Assembly (NCBI GenBank): GCA_963734435.1
Contig: CAVTHA010000002.1
Span: 124,001 to 188,000, forward strand
DNA: 64,000 nucleotides
Source: Bog-756 sp963734435
GTDB taxonomy: Bacteria; Actinomycetota; Acidimicrobiia; Acidimicrobiales; RAAP-2
Direction: 5' to 3'
The position numbers were made by a program, and so were the translations under genes. Below, one piece after another: positions 46,359-55,666 of this stretch; position 1 is the first letter of the stretch, and every line of letters starts with the position of its first letter. The notes under the pieces are model-generated. The model made no database searches and was not told the DNA's origin. It saw only the letters and a list, made by a program, of their open reading frames with translations.

Positions 46359-46790
46359 GTGATTTCCGCAACGAGGGGTGGGCGCCAGGCCGTGCTCAGG
46401 CTCGGGAGGGCGGTGGCCATGTTGTCGGCCCTGGCGACGCTGGCCGCCACCGTCGTGCCGTTCACCCGGTACGTCGCCCATGCCGACGGGCGACCGCACG
46501 CCACGGGCCCGTCGCCGAGGACCACGCTTCCCCTCGGAAGCCGGGCCGACGTAACGTCAGCGGCGTCGAACAGACGGGGGGCCCACCGGCACTCGCCGGG
46601 CACGGTTGGCGGCCCGGCAGCGGGGACGCAGCGGCGACACGGTGACTGGGCGGGCGGGACCCGGACCATCGGTCGGGCTGCCCGGAACTCCGCAGTGAGC
46701 TGCACCCCTCCGCCCGGCACCGCACCGGGCCGGCGGTGTGCCCGGCAGCCGGGCGCCGCCGGCCGAGCCTTGGTGGCCACTACCGATTAG
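46359..46790 (+). CDS. Doubtful small membrane/secreted protein
   Basis: 143-codon frame from a GTG with a hydrophobic N-terminus (LRLGRAVAMLSALATLAATV) followed by a low-complexity Arg/Gly/Pro-rich tail. The N-terminal part could be a signal anchor, but codon use and composition of the second half look like non-coding GC-rich DNA. The interval 46287-46868 otherwise shows nothing recognisable. Confidence 0.2.
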   Translation: MISATRGGRQAVLRLGRAVAMLSALATLAATVVPFTRYVAHADGRPHATGPSPRTTLPLGSRADVTSAASNRRGAHRHSPGTVGGPAAGTQRRHGDWAGGTRTIGRAARNSAVSCTPPPGTAPGRRCARQPGAAGRALVATTD

Positions 46791-46868
46791 GCCGGACCGG
46801 CCGGCCTCGGCCCAGGCCGGACGGCCTCCCCAGCTTCAGCTCCGCTCCGAAACTGCCGATCTGTCCGT

Positions 46869-47903
46869 ATGGCGTCAGCGCTCACTGATCGGCGGTCGAC
46901 ACCGGCAGGCGCCACCCCGGCGACGTCGGTGCCCGAGCGCGTGGCGCTGTCCCCAGGCGCCCGGCCCGAGCTCCCACCGGAGGAAGTCCGGCCCGAGGGC
47001 GCCGACCAGCTCGACCGGCCCGTGGCACCCGAGCTCCTGGCCGACCTCGACCACCCCAACCTGGTCCTCTCGGCCGGCTATGTCGGCCCTGACCGCCGGG
47101 CCGGAGGCGTACTGGCCCGGATCCGCCGTGCCACCTTCTCCCAACGGCGCTCACTGCTCAGCCTGGAGTTCGCCGTCGTGGCCGTCGCCGTCGCCGTGGT
47201 GGCCTCCCTGCTGCTGACCGGCCCCGGGACCCGGCTGTCCTCGCGCCCGTCCGCTCCCAAGACCCCGGGCCCCGCCCGGGTGGCACCCCGATCGCTGGCG
47301 CTGGCGCTGGCGCCGGTGGCGACCACGGCGCCGACGACCATCCCGACCGCACCCGTCGCCACTGCGCCACCGAACACCACTCCCGCCCCGGCGGCGGCGT
47401 CCGCCCCACCGGTCACCACGCCGGCCCCGGCCCAGCTCGGAGCCGAGGCTCTCACCCTGGTCCGCTACCCGTGGCAGCAGATCCCGGGCTACTCGATCCA
47501 GTTCCTGCCCATCGCCGATGCGCCGTCCCCCACGTTCTACGGCAACACCACCTTCACCTGGGGCCAGACCGGTGGCACCTCGGTGCTGTACGTGTACCCG
47601 GGTGAGACGGTCGAGCGCCTGGCCGGCATCACCGCCTTCGAGATCGCCCATGAGGTCGATGCCGCCGCCGTCGAACCCGGAGGCGGCGAGACCCAGATCG
47701 AGAACGTCTTGAACTACCACCCGTCGAGCTGGTCGCCCAACTGCGACTGTGCCGAGCAGAGCTTCCTTTCGGGTTGGTACGCCGCCGCATTCTCCAACTA
47801 CTGGTCGCCCGGGGTGGGCAACTGGAGCCAGCTCCCGGTCGCCCCGCCGAGCGGTGCGACGCTGGGCGAGGTCGCCGCCTGGCTGAACCCGACCATCCCC
47901 TGA
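46869..47903 (+). CDS. Membrane-anchored protein with degenerate HE-type peptidase-like domain
   Basis: 344 residues. A polar N-terminal region of about 95 residues (cytoplasmic), one helix (LEFAVVAVAVAVVASLLL), a Pro/Thr/Ala-rich extracellular linker (TTAPTTIPTAPVATAPPNTT), then a domain of about 150 residues with FEIAHEVDAAAVEPGGGETQ, WSPNCDCAEQSFLSGWYAAA. In secreted actinobacterial peptidase-like proteins the corresponding positions read HELGH and a Cys-x-Cys-x-E motif. Here the second His of HExxH is replaced, so it is probably not an active zinc peptidase. It is upstream of a glycosyltransferase, 14 bases away. Confidence 0.55.
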   Translation: MASALTDRRSTPAGATPATSVPERVALSPGARPELPPEEVRPEGADQLDRPVAPELLADLDHPNLVLSAGYVGPDRRAGGVLARIRRATFSQRRSLLSLEFAVVAVAVAVVASLLLTGPGTRLSSRPSAPKTPGPARVAPRSLALALAPVATTAPTTIPTAPVATAPPNTTPAPAAASAPPVTTPAPAQLGAEALTLVRYPWQQIPGYSIQFLPIADAPSPTFYGNTTFTWGQTGGTSVLYVYPGETVERLAGITAFEIAHEVDAAAVEPGGGETQIENVLNYHPSSWSPNCDCAEQSFLSGWYAAAFSNYWSPGVGNWSQLPVAPPSGATLGEVAAWLNPTIP

Positions 47904-47917
47904 TCAGGCTGACGACC

Positions 47918-49159
47918 ATGACCCGCATCGCCCTGCTGCCGAGCTCGTACCCTCCCTCCCTCGGAGGCGTCGAGGAGCTCACGCGCCACCTGGCGCTCGG
48001 CCTCGTCGCCGGGGGCGACCGGGTGGAGGTGTGGACCGGGCAGACCGACGACTCGATGTCCGAGACCGTCGAGGTGCGGGACGAGCTGGTCGTCCGGCGT
48101 CTACCCATGCCCCTGCCGGCCACCAACTTCTCGGCCGTCCGCCGCTCGGCCACCACCGGTGTCCGCACCCTCTTCTCGCTGCGCGACGCCGTCGCCGCCT
48201 TCCGCCCCGACGTGCTCCACGTCCAGTGCTTCGGCCCCAACGGGGCGTACGCCTCCGCCCTGTCGCGGTTGACCGGGCGGCCGCTGGTGGTGACCCTCCA
48301 GGGCGAGACCCTGATGGACGATGCCGACATCTTCGAGACGTCGCGGACGCTGCGAGCCTCCCTCCGCCACGCCATGCGCAACGCGGCGGCGGTGACGGCG
48401 TGCTCCTCGTTCACCTTGGCGGACGCCGAGCGCCGCTTCGGTCTCGAGGTGGGGCGGGGCCGGGTGATCCCCAACGGGGTGGACCTGACCGATGCCACGT
48501 CGGCGGAGCCGGACCGGCCCGCCGTGCTGCCCGACGGCCCGTACGTCCTCGGCCTCGGACGGGTGGTGGCCAAGAAGGGCTTCGATCTCCTGCTCGAGGC
48601 CTTCGCCGCCATGGCCGGCACCTTCTCCGCCGTCGGCCTGGTGATCGCCGGCGCCGGCGCCGAGCTCGGCGGTCTTCGCCGAAGAGCGGCCGAGCTCGGG
48701 GTGTCCGAACGGGTGCACTTGGTCGGGCGCCTCGACCGCCGAGGGGTGGCCGGAGCCATGGCCCACGCCGAGCTGTTCGCCGTGCCCAGCCGTCTCGAGC
48801 CCTTCGGGATCGTGATCCTCGAAGCCTGGAGGGCCGGTACCGCGGTGGTCGCCACCGCCCGGGGCGGGCCCCCCGAGCTGGTGCGCGACGGCCAGGACGG
48901 CATCCTGGTGGATCCGTTCGACCGACGACAGCTCACCGGTGCCCTCGAGCGACTCCTCGGTGACGACCGGCTCCGGCGCTCGGTGGCCGACGCCGGGCGC
49001 ACCCGGGTGGCCTCCTTCGCCTGGCCGGTGATCGTCGACCGGTATCGCCACGTCTACACGTCCGCCGCCGGGATGGTGCCCGGAGCCGAGCGGGCCGAGG
49101 GTCGGACCCCGGGCGGTCCCGAACCCGACCGCGCCCAACAGGGAAAGGCGGTGGCATGA
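47918..49159 (+). CDS. GT4-family glycosyltransferase
   Basis: 413 residues. RIALLPSSYPPSLGGVEELT opens the N-terminal domain; GRPLVVTLQGETLMDDADIF and AAAVTACSSFTLADAERRFG, the linker VIPNGVDLTDA, the donor domain YVLGLGRVVAKKGFDLLLEA, HLVGRLDRRGVAGAMAHAEL and EPFGIVILEAWRAGTAVVAT follow. The donor sugar is unknown. The stop overlaps the ATG of the phosphopantetheinyl transferase gene (ATGA), tying the carrier-protein cassette to the glycan locus. Confidence 0.85.
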   Translation: MTRIALLPSSYPPSLGGVEELTRHLALGLVAGGDRVEVWTGQTDDSMSETVEVRDELVVRRLPMPLPATNFSAVRRSATTGVRTLFSLRDAVAAFRPDVLHVQCFGPNGAYASALSRLTGRPLVVTLQGETLMDDADIFETSRTLRASLRHAMRNAAAVTACSSFTLADAERRFGLEVGRGRVIPNGVDLTDATSAEPDRPAVLPDGPYVLGLGRVVAKKGFDLLLEAFAAMAGTFSAVGLVIAGAGAELGGLRRRAAELGVSERVHLVGRLDRRGVAGAMAHAELFAVPSRLEPFGIVILEAWRAGTAVVATARGGPPELVRDGQDGILVDPFDRRQLTGALERLLGDDRLRRSVADAGRTRVASFAWPVIVDRYRHVYTSAAGMVPGAERAEGRTPGGPEPDRAQQGKAVA

Positions 49160-49713
49160 ACCCCGCACCCTCACTGCTGGAGCGCACCCGTGACCACTCG
49201 TCGACCGGGCCACGGTCACGCCGTCGGGCGGGCCCGAACCGGCCGGGCGACCCGAAGGTCCGGGTCGGCGTCGACCTCGTCCCCGTGGTCGATGTGGCCG
49301 AGTCGCTGGAGCGCTTCGGTGCCCGGTACCTCGAGCGGGTCTTCACTCCCCATGAGATCGACTGCTGTAGCCGGGCCGACGCCCGGACCGGCCAGCGCGC
49401 CGCCGGCTATTCCGTCGAGTCGCTGGCCGCCAGGTTCGCCGCCAAGGAGGCCACCTTGAAGGTGCTTCGACCGATCGGTTGGCGCCCGGACTGGCGCAGC
49501 ATCGAGGTCCGCCGCACCAGCGGTGGCTGGTGTGAGATCCACCTGTCGGGACGGGCCGCCACGCTGGCCGCGGAGGCCGGCATCGACGAGCTGGAAGTCA
49601 GCCTCACCCACGAATCGATGGTCGCCGTAGCCGTGGTGGTCGGCCGGTGCACCAGCCCGGGCGGGGCGGGCGGCAGTGGAACAGACGGTCCATCTACCCA
49701 GGGAGAAGCGTGA
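49156..49713 (+). CDS. 4'-phosphopantetheinyl transferase, AcpS-like
   Basis: 185 residues. The AcpS hallmarks are present: VRVGVDLVPVVDVAESLERF (the metal-binding Asp), RYLERVFTPHEIDCC, and SLAARFAAKEATLKVLRPIG (the catalytic Glu-Lys pair). A 35-residue N-terminal extension and a 20-residue tail exceed the usual AcpS length of about 125. It attaches the phosphopantetheine arm of CoA to an acyl carrier protein. It lies two bases before the atypical ACP gene and overlaps the GT4 gene before it. This strongly suggests that it serves that carrier specifically, in addition to any general AcpS elsewhere. Confidence 0.85.
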   Translation: MNPAPSLLERTRDHSSTGPRSRRRAGPNRPGDPKVRVGVDLVPVVDVAESLERFGARYLERVFTPHEIDCCSRADARTGQRAAGYSVESLAARFAAKEATLKVLRPIGWRPDWRSIEVRRTSGGWCEIHLSGRAATLAAEAGIDELEVSLTHESMVAVAVVVGRCTSPGGAGGSGTDGPSTQGEA

Positions 49714-49715
49714 CC

Positions 49716-49955
49716 ATGGACGACACGATCCGATCGGTACTGGCCGAGCACGGCCGGCTGGCGGCCGATGCCAACAGCATCGACGACAACGCCGACCTCT
49801 TCGCCGCCGGGATGACGTCGCACGCCAGCGTGAACGTCATGCTGGCGCTGGAGGATGCATTCGACATCGAGTTCTCAGAGCAGATGCTCAAGAAATCCAC
49901 GTTCGAGTCGATCGCTTCCATTCGCGCCGGTGTCGTCGAGATGACAGGGAGTTGA
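49716..49955 (+). CDS. Atypical acyl/aminoacyl carrier protein
   Basis: 79 residues, a four-helix carrier protein. The prosthetic group site is AGMTSHASVNVM with Ser35, preceded by Thr rather than the usual Asp of the DSL motif. MTSHAS plus MLALEDAFDIEFSEQMLKKS is characteristic of carrier proteins that partner SerRS-like amino acid:[carrier protein] ligases. The ligase two genes downstream is the expected partner. The start ATG at 49716 follows GGGAGAAG. The upstream gene supplies the phosphopantetheinyl transferase. Confidence 0.85.
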   Translation: MDDTIRSVLAEHGRLAADANSIDDNADLFAAGMTSHASVNVMLALEDAFDIEFSEQMLKKSTFESIASIRAGVVEMTGS

Positions 49956-49962
49956 GGTTCCG

Positions 49963-51145
49963 ATGACCAGCATCACCGAAACAACGGCCCCGGTGTCCGA
50001 ATCCGGGGGAGTGGCACAGCAGATGGAGCGGATCGCCGAGGAGGTGGCGGCGCCGGCCGCCGACGAGGTCGATGTCACCGGCCGGTTCCCGGCGGAGACC
50101 ATCGACGCGTTGCGGGCCGAGGGTCTCCTCTCGGCCATGGTGCCCGAGGCCTTCGGCGGCATGGGGGCGTCGGTCGCCGAGGTGTCGGAGGGACTGGTGG
50201 CCCTCGGTCGCCACTGCGCCTCGTCCGCCATGGTGGTCGCCATGCACCACATCCAGGTGGCCTGCCTGGTCCGGCACGGGAGGTCGCCGCTGCTGCGTGA
50301 CTATCTCGTGGAACTGGTCGAGCGGCAGTACCTCTTGGCCTCGGCCACCACGGAGGTGGGCACCGGGGGCGACGTCGGGAGCAGCGTCTGCGCCGTCGAC
50401 GTCGCCGGGGGCACCTTCCGGCTCGAGAAGCAGGCACCGGTCATCTCGTACGGCCAGTTCGCCGACGCCGTCCTGGCGACGGCCCGCCGGTCGTCGGAGA
50501 GCCCCGAGAACGACCAGGTGCTGGTGCTGTGTCGCCCGCCCGAGCTCGAGCTCGAGCAGGTCGGGGAGTGGAACGCCATCGGCTTCCGCGGCACCTGCAG
50601 CCCGGGGTTCATCCTGCGGGCCGCCGGTGACGCCGCCCTGATCCTCGACGATCCGTACGCCGACCTCTCCACCCGGACCATGCTGCCCATGGCCCACATC
50701 CTGTGGAGCTCGCTCTGGCTCGGGATCGCCACCGCGACCGTCGACCGGGCGCGGCGGTTCGTGCAGTCCGAGGCCCGCAAGCGGCCGGGCATGACCCCGG
50801 CCGCCGCGCTCGGCTGGCGAACACCACCGCGCTCCATCAGCAGTTCACCGACCTGGTCCGGGCGTCGGTCGACCGCTATCGAGCAGATCCAGGACGATCC
50901 CGACCGGCTGTCGGCCCTGGGGTTCGCCATCGCCATGAACTCTCTCAAGGTGTCGGCGTCGACGCTGGTGGTCGACGTGGTCCGGGAGTGCATGGTGATC
51001 TGCGGGCTGTCCGTCGTACCGGATGGACACGCCCTACAGCATGGGCCGCCATCTGCGCGACTCGATGGGCGCATGCCTCATGGTGAACAACGACCGGATC
51101 ATGGCCAACAACGCCCAGCTGCTGCTGGTCCACCGGGGGGAGTGA
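49963..51145 (+). CDS. Acyl-CoA-dehydrogenase-like flavoprotein (frameshifted)
   Basis: About 394 residues when the frames are joined. Features of the acyl-CoA dehydrogenase family: LRAEGLLSAMVPEAFGGMGA, LGRHCASSAMVVAMHHIQVA, LASATTEVGTGGDVGSSV (the usual TE-x-xxGSD flavin region), KQAPVISYGQFADAVLATAR, FRGTCSPGF, and a C-terminal helical half ending MGRHLRDSMGACLMVNNDRI. Shifts occur near 50820, 50870 and 51020. Its place between a carrier protein and an amino acid:carrier ligase suggests it oxidises a carrier-bound aminoacyl or acyl group, as flavoprotein dehydrogenases do on carrier-bound proline in pyrrole synthesis. That role is inferred. Confidence 0.75.
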
Positions 51146-51148
51146 GCG

Positions 51149-52113
51149 ATGACCACCACCAGGTCGGATATCGAAGCTGGCGGACGGGCGACCGGTGCGG
51201 TCGACGGGGACGAACCGTGGGCTGGTTTCCGCACCGCCCTGCTCGACGCCGGCCTCCTGGTCGCTACCGGCGTCGACGGCCTCTACGGGCGATCCGGCCG
51301 GTACGAGTCGGTGGCCGACGGCATGGACCGGCTCGTTCTGCGGGTCGGCGCCGACCAGGACGCGTCGTCGGTCCGGTTCCCGCCCGTCATGCCGTGGGCC
51401 ACGTTCGAACGGAACGGCTATCTCGAATCGTTCCCCGACCAGATGGGCTCGGTGCACACCTTCCGGGGGGACGAGCGCCAGCACGCCGAGCTCCTGCGGC
51501 GCGCCGAGGCGCACGAGGACCGGGGGTCGTTGCTCGAGACCACCGACATGGTGCTGTGCCCGGCCGTGTGCCACCCGCTGTATCCGACCATGACCGGGGT
51601 CCTGCCCGAGGGCGGCCGCCGGGTCGAGGTCTACGGCTACTGCTTCCGCCACGAGCCCAGCACCGACCCCTTCCGGATGCAGGCGTTCCGTCAGCACGAC
51701 TACGTCTACCTGGGTACGCCCGACGGCGCTCGAGCCCACCGCGACATGTGGATCGGGCGGGGGCTCGACGTGCTCGGCGGCCTCGGGCTCGACGTGGAGC
51801 CGGTGGTGGCCAACGACCCGTTCTTCGGCCGGCCGGGCCGGATGCTGGCGGCCAACCAACGAACCGAGGAGCTCAAGTACGAGATCGTCACCCCGGTGTT
51901 CGCCGACGAGCCCGCCAGACGGCCATCTCCTCGTCCAACTGCCATCTCGACCATTTCGGGCGGCCGTTCGGCATCGCCACACCCGACGGCGAGGTGGCCC
52001 ACACCTCGTGCTTCGGGTTCGGAGTCGACCGGATCACCCTGGCCCTGTTCCACCGTCACGGGAACGATACGGACCGCTGGCCGGCGGGCGTGCGCGCCCA
52101 GCTATGGCCGTGA
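51149..52113 (+). CDS. Amino acid:[carrier protein] ligase, seryl-tRNA-synthetase-like (one frameshift)
   Basis: About 321 residues, the length of the known ligases. It has the class II synthetase core without a tRNA-binding arm: RFPPVMPWATFERNGYLESF, ETTDMVLCPAVCHPLYPTMT (Cys137/Cys141), VYGYCFRHEPSTDPFRMQAF (Glu169, motif 2-like FRHE), RQHDYVYLGTPDGARAHRDM and, after a shift near 51915, SSNCHLDHFGRPFGIATPDG with a further Cys and motif 3-like FGFGVDRITLALFHRHG. The Cys/Glu/Cys set agrees with the active-site zinc of this family, characterised in Bradyrhizobium and Agrobacterium, where glycine or alanine is adenylated and transferred to the phosphopantetheine of a small carrier protein instead of tRNA. 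Three bases separate it from the flavoprotein gene. Confidence 0.9.
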
Positions 52114-52135
52114 CCCGGCCGACCAGGGCATCGCC

Positions 52136-53113
52136 ATGAGCACCACCCTCCTGTCCCTCGACGCCGCCGGGTTCCATCCCCATCCCCTGCACGCCACCGA
52201 GCGGAACTGGACCGAGACCAACTGCTACGTGGACGTGTGGATCGAGGTGCTGCACGCTCTCGGTCTCGACCCGGTGGCCGCCGCCGCCTTCACCCTCAGC
52301 GCCGACTTCGAGGGCGACCAGTGGTCCTTCTTCAAGTACCCGCCCGAGGACCTCCGTACGCTGTTCGGGCTCGAAGTCTCCGAGCTCAACGTGTGGAAGC
52401 CGGTCATCGACCACGTGGCCGAGGAGCTGGCGCTCGGCCGGCTCTGCACCGTCGAGGCCGACTCGTGGTTCCTGCCCGACACCCGGGGCGTCTCCTACCA
52501 GGTCGCGCACGTGAAGACCACCATCGTCCCCCAGATGCTGGACGTCGAGGGTCGCCGCCTCGGGTACTTCCACAACGCCGGGTACTTCGAGCTCGAGGGG
52601 GACGACTTCGACGGCGTCTTCCGGCGCGGCGCCCACGCCGAAGCGCCGGGGCTCCCCCCCTACATGGAGCTGATCCGCCTCGAGCGGGTCCGGCGAGACG
52701 ACCCCGACCTGGTGGACCGGGTGGTGGCCCTGACCCGACGACCACCTCTGCCGGCGTCCGGAGACCAACCCGGTGACCCGGCTGGGCCGGCGGCTGGTCG
52801 AGGACCTCCCGTGGTTGGCCGGCCAGGGAATCGAGACCTTCCACCTCTACTCCTTCGGCACCTGCCGCCAGTGCGGTGCCTCGGCCGAGCTGGCGTCCTC
52901 GTTCGTCGACTGGCTCAACCGCCACGACCGTCCGGGGACCATGCCGGCGGCCGACTCCTTTGCCGAGCTGGCCGCCGGCGCCAAGGCCCTCCAGTTCGCC
53001 CTGGCCCGGGTGGTGCGGGGCCGCCAGGTCGATCTGGCGCGCCGTCCTCGACGCCATGGAACACGCACTGGTCCGAGGCCATGGCCACGCTGGTGGCCCG
53101 CTATGGGGACTGA
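52136..53113 (+). CDS. DUF1839 family protein (frameshifted)
   Basis: About 325 residues. LHATERNWTETNCYVDVWIE, TLSADFEGDQWSFFKYPPED, DLRTLFGLEVSELNVWKPVI, VEADSWFLPDTRGVSYQVAH and KTTIVPQMLDVEGRRLGYFH give the first two thirds; the remainder, ETFHLYSFGTCRQCGASAEL and LASSFVDWLNRH, continues after shifts near 52745 and 53045, ending WSEAMATLVARYGD. DUF1839 is a recurrent companion of carrier-protein ligases in bacteria. The Tyr/His-rich core and the conserved Cys in the first strand (NCYVD) are reminiscent of papain-like transferase folds, so it might move the aminoacyl group from the carrier to an acceptor. This is a hypothesis. Overlaps the next gene by 10 bases. Confidence 0.8.
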   Translation: MSTTLLSLDAAGFHPHPLHATERNWTETNCYVDVWIEVLHALGLDPVAAAAFTLSADFEGDQWSFFKYPPEDLRTLFGLEVSELNVWKPVIDHVAEELALGRLCTVEADSWFLPDTRGVSYQVAHVKTTIVPQMLDVEGRRLGYFHNAGYFELEGDDFDGVFRRGAHAEAPGLPPYMELIRLERVRRDDPDLVDRVVALTRRPPLPASGDQPGDPAGPAAGRGPPVVGRPGNRDLPPLLLRHLPPVRCLGRAGVLVRRLAQPPRPSGDHAGGRLLCRAGRRRQGPPVRPGPGGAGPPGRSGAPSSTPWNTHWSEAMATLVARYGD

Positions 53114-55638
53114 GCCCGATCTCCTCCGGGGCGCACGCTGGGACTGCGCCGCCACACCTCCCGGTGAGGCGGCCGATCCGGCCGGACTGGCTGGCCTGCC
53201 GCTGCGGTGGATCCCGGCCGACGTGCCCGGGCACGGCGGCGGGGGCGCTCCGAGGGTCGTCGGCGGCCGAGCCATCGTCGGCCGAGCTCGACGCCGAGGA
53301 CTGGTGGTACCGCTGCCGGTTCGCCGGCCCCGGGCCTGCCGGTGGCGCCGGTGGGGGGCCCGGACCGTGGCTCCTGGAGCTGGCCGGGCTGGCCACCGTC
53401 TCCGACGTGTGGCTCAACGGTGAGCACGTGGCCCACTCCGAGTCGATGTTCGCGCCGTGCCGCATACGGGTGGAGGCCTTGCGGCCGCGCAACGAGCTGG
53501 CCATCCGCTGTTCGGCCCTGACGCCGTTCCTGGCCGAGCGCCGGCCCCGGCCGCGGTGGAAGACCGCCGGGGCCTCCCACCAGAACCTCCGATGGTGGCG
53601 TACCACCCTGCTCGGGCGCCAGCCGGGCTGGACGGTCACGCCGGCGCCGGTCGGGCCGTGGCGCCCGGTCAGCCTGCGCCCGTGGGCGTCGCACCGAGCT
53701 CGTCCACCGGTTCCTCGACGCCCGGCCGTCCGTCACCGGACGGGGTGGGACCGGGGGATCGGTGTCGGTCGAGATGAGGTGCGACCACCGGGCCGGAGCC
53801 GGTCCTGGTCGCCGCGGTCGAGGTCGGCGGGGTGAGCGTCCCGCTCACCGTGGAGCTCGAGCCGGACGGGGAGCACCTGGTCGCCCGGGCGGCGCTGTCC
53901 CTGCCGGCCGTGGAGCCGTGGTGGCCGCACACCCACGGCGCCCAACCGCTGTACCCGGTGTCCGCCACGATCGGGTCCGCCCGGTTCGACCTCGGGCAGG
54001 TCGGCTTCCGCACGGTCGAGGTCGACGACCACGACGGCGGCTTCCAGCTGGTGGTCAACGGCACGCCGGTGTTCTGCCGCGGCGGGTGCTGGTACCCGGT
54101 CGACCCGGTCTCCTTCGCCCCCTCGGCCGAGGAGACGGCCGCCACCCTGGCGCTGGCCCGAGACGCCGGTATGAACATGGTCCGGATCCCCGGCGGCACG
54201 GTCTACGAGGACGATCGGTTCTTCTCGGCCTGCGATCGGCTCGGGCATCATGGTCTGGCAGGACGCCATGTTCGCCTTCCTCGACCCCCCCGACGACGAG
54301 GGCTTCATGGCCGGGGTCACCGACGAGCTCGACGATGTCTTCGTCCGGCCTGGCCGGCCACCCGTCGGTGTCGGTGGTCTGCGGTGGTCAGGAGCTCGAG
54401 GAGCAGCCGGCCATGTTCGGCCTCTCGCCCGACCGCTGGAGGTCGACCCTGACCGAGAAGGTCGTACCGGCCATCGCCGGCCAGCGGCTGGCCGGCGTCC
54501 CGTACGTCACCTCCTCCCCGACCGGCGGGGACCTGCCGTTCCAGGTCGACGCCGGGGTGTGCCACTACACCGGCGTCGGGGTGTTCGGCCGGCCGCTGTC
54601 CGACCTCCGCCGAGCCGCCCCGAGGTTCGTGAGCGAGGGGCTGGCCTTTGCCGTGCCGCCCCCGAACGAGACGGTCGACGAGGCACTGCGGGGGGGCGCG
54701 TCGGGCCGGCCACGACCCCACCTGGAAGCAGGCCATCCACCACGACACCGGTGGGTCCTGGGATCTCGAGGACGTTCGCCACCACTACGTGCACCTGCTG
54801 TTCGGTGAGGACCCGGCCCTGGTGCGCCGCCACGATCCCGAGCGCGCCCTCGACCTCGGTCGGGCGGCCGTCGCCCACGTGATGGCCGAGGCCGTGGCCG
54901 AGTGGCGCCGGCCGGCCTCACCCTGTGCCGGCCTCCTGCTCGTCGGGCTGGCGCGACCTGCGCACCGGTGCCGGCTGGGGGGTGATCGATGCCCTCGGGC
55001 GACCGAAGGCGCCGTGGTTCGCCCTGGCCCGGGCCTGCGCAGCCGGTGGCCGTGCTCCTCACCGACGAGGGCCTGAACGGCCTGTCCGTCCACCTGGTCA
55101 ACGACCGGCGCCACCGCCGTGTCGGCCGGCTGGTCTGGTCGCTGTTCAGCGGCGAGCATTGCCTGGAGACGGCCGAGCGCGGCGTGGCCGTCCCGGCCCG
55201 GGGCGGCACCACGGTGTCGTCGTCGTCCCTCTTCGACGGGTTCCGCGACGTCACCTACGCCTACCGGTTCGGGCCCCGCCACCACGAGCTGGTGGTGGCT
55301 CGCCTCCTCGACGAGGAGGGCTCGGTGCTGTCCCGGGCGACCTATCTGCCGGCGGGCCGAGTCGGCCCGTGCAGTCCGAGATCGGGCTTCAGGCGGGCCT
55401 CGAACTGACCGATGACCAGGTATGGTCCCTGTCCGTCTCGACCCGGCGTTTCGCTCAGTTCGTCGCGGTCGACGTGCCCGGATTTCGGGCGGCGGACTCG
55501 TGGTTCCATCTCGAGCCGGGTGGGACGCAGGTCACGCGGCTCTACCCGGAGCGCGCCCCGGAGCCCGCTCGGGACGGCGCCCCGATCGGTCAGGTCCGGG
55601 CCCTCAACTCGGTGGAGGGCGCCCGGGTCTCGGCCTGA
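53104..55638 (+). CDS. GH2/beta-mannosidase-like protein (many frameshifts)
   Basis: About 840 residues over at least six frame changes. The N-terminal sugar-binding domain (DWWYRCRFAG, TVSDVWLNGEHVAHSESMF), the immunoglobulin-like domain (LPAVEPWWPHTHGAQPLYPV) and the TIM barrel (GFRTVEVDDHDGGFQLVVNG, MNMVRIPGGTVYEDDRFFSA, IMVWQDAMFAF) match GH2 family mannosidases. The acid/base region reads VCGGQELEEQ (54377-54406) instead of the usual GNNE; the nucleophile region is RFVSEGLAFAVPP. The protein has no signal peptide. It may act on a glycan precursor inside the cell, or be a non-catalytic sugar-binding relative. It ends just before the initiating glycosylphosphotransferase gene. Confidence 0.7.
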
Positions 55639-55666
55639 CCGGCGACCGGCGCCAGATGGACGACCG

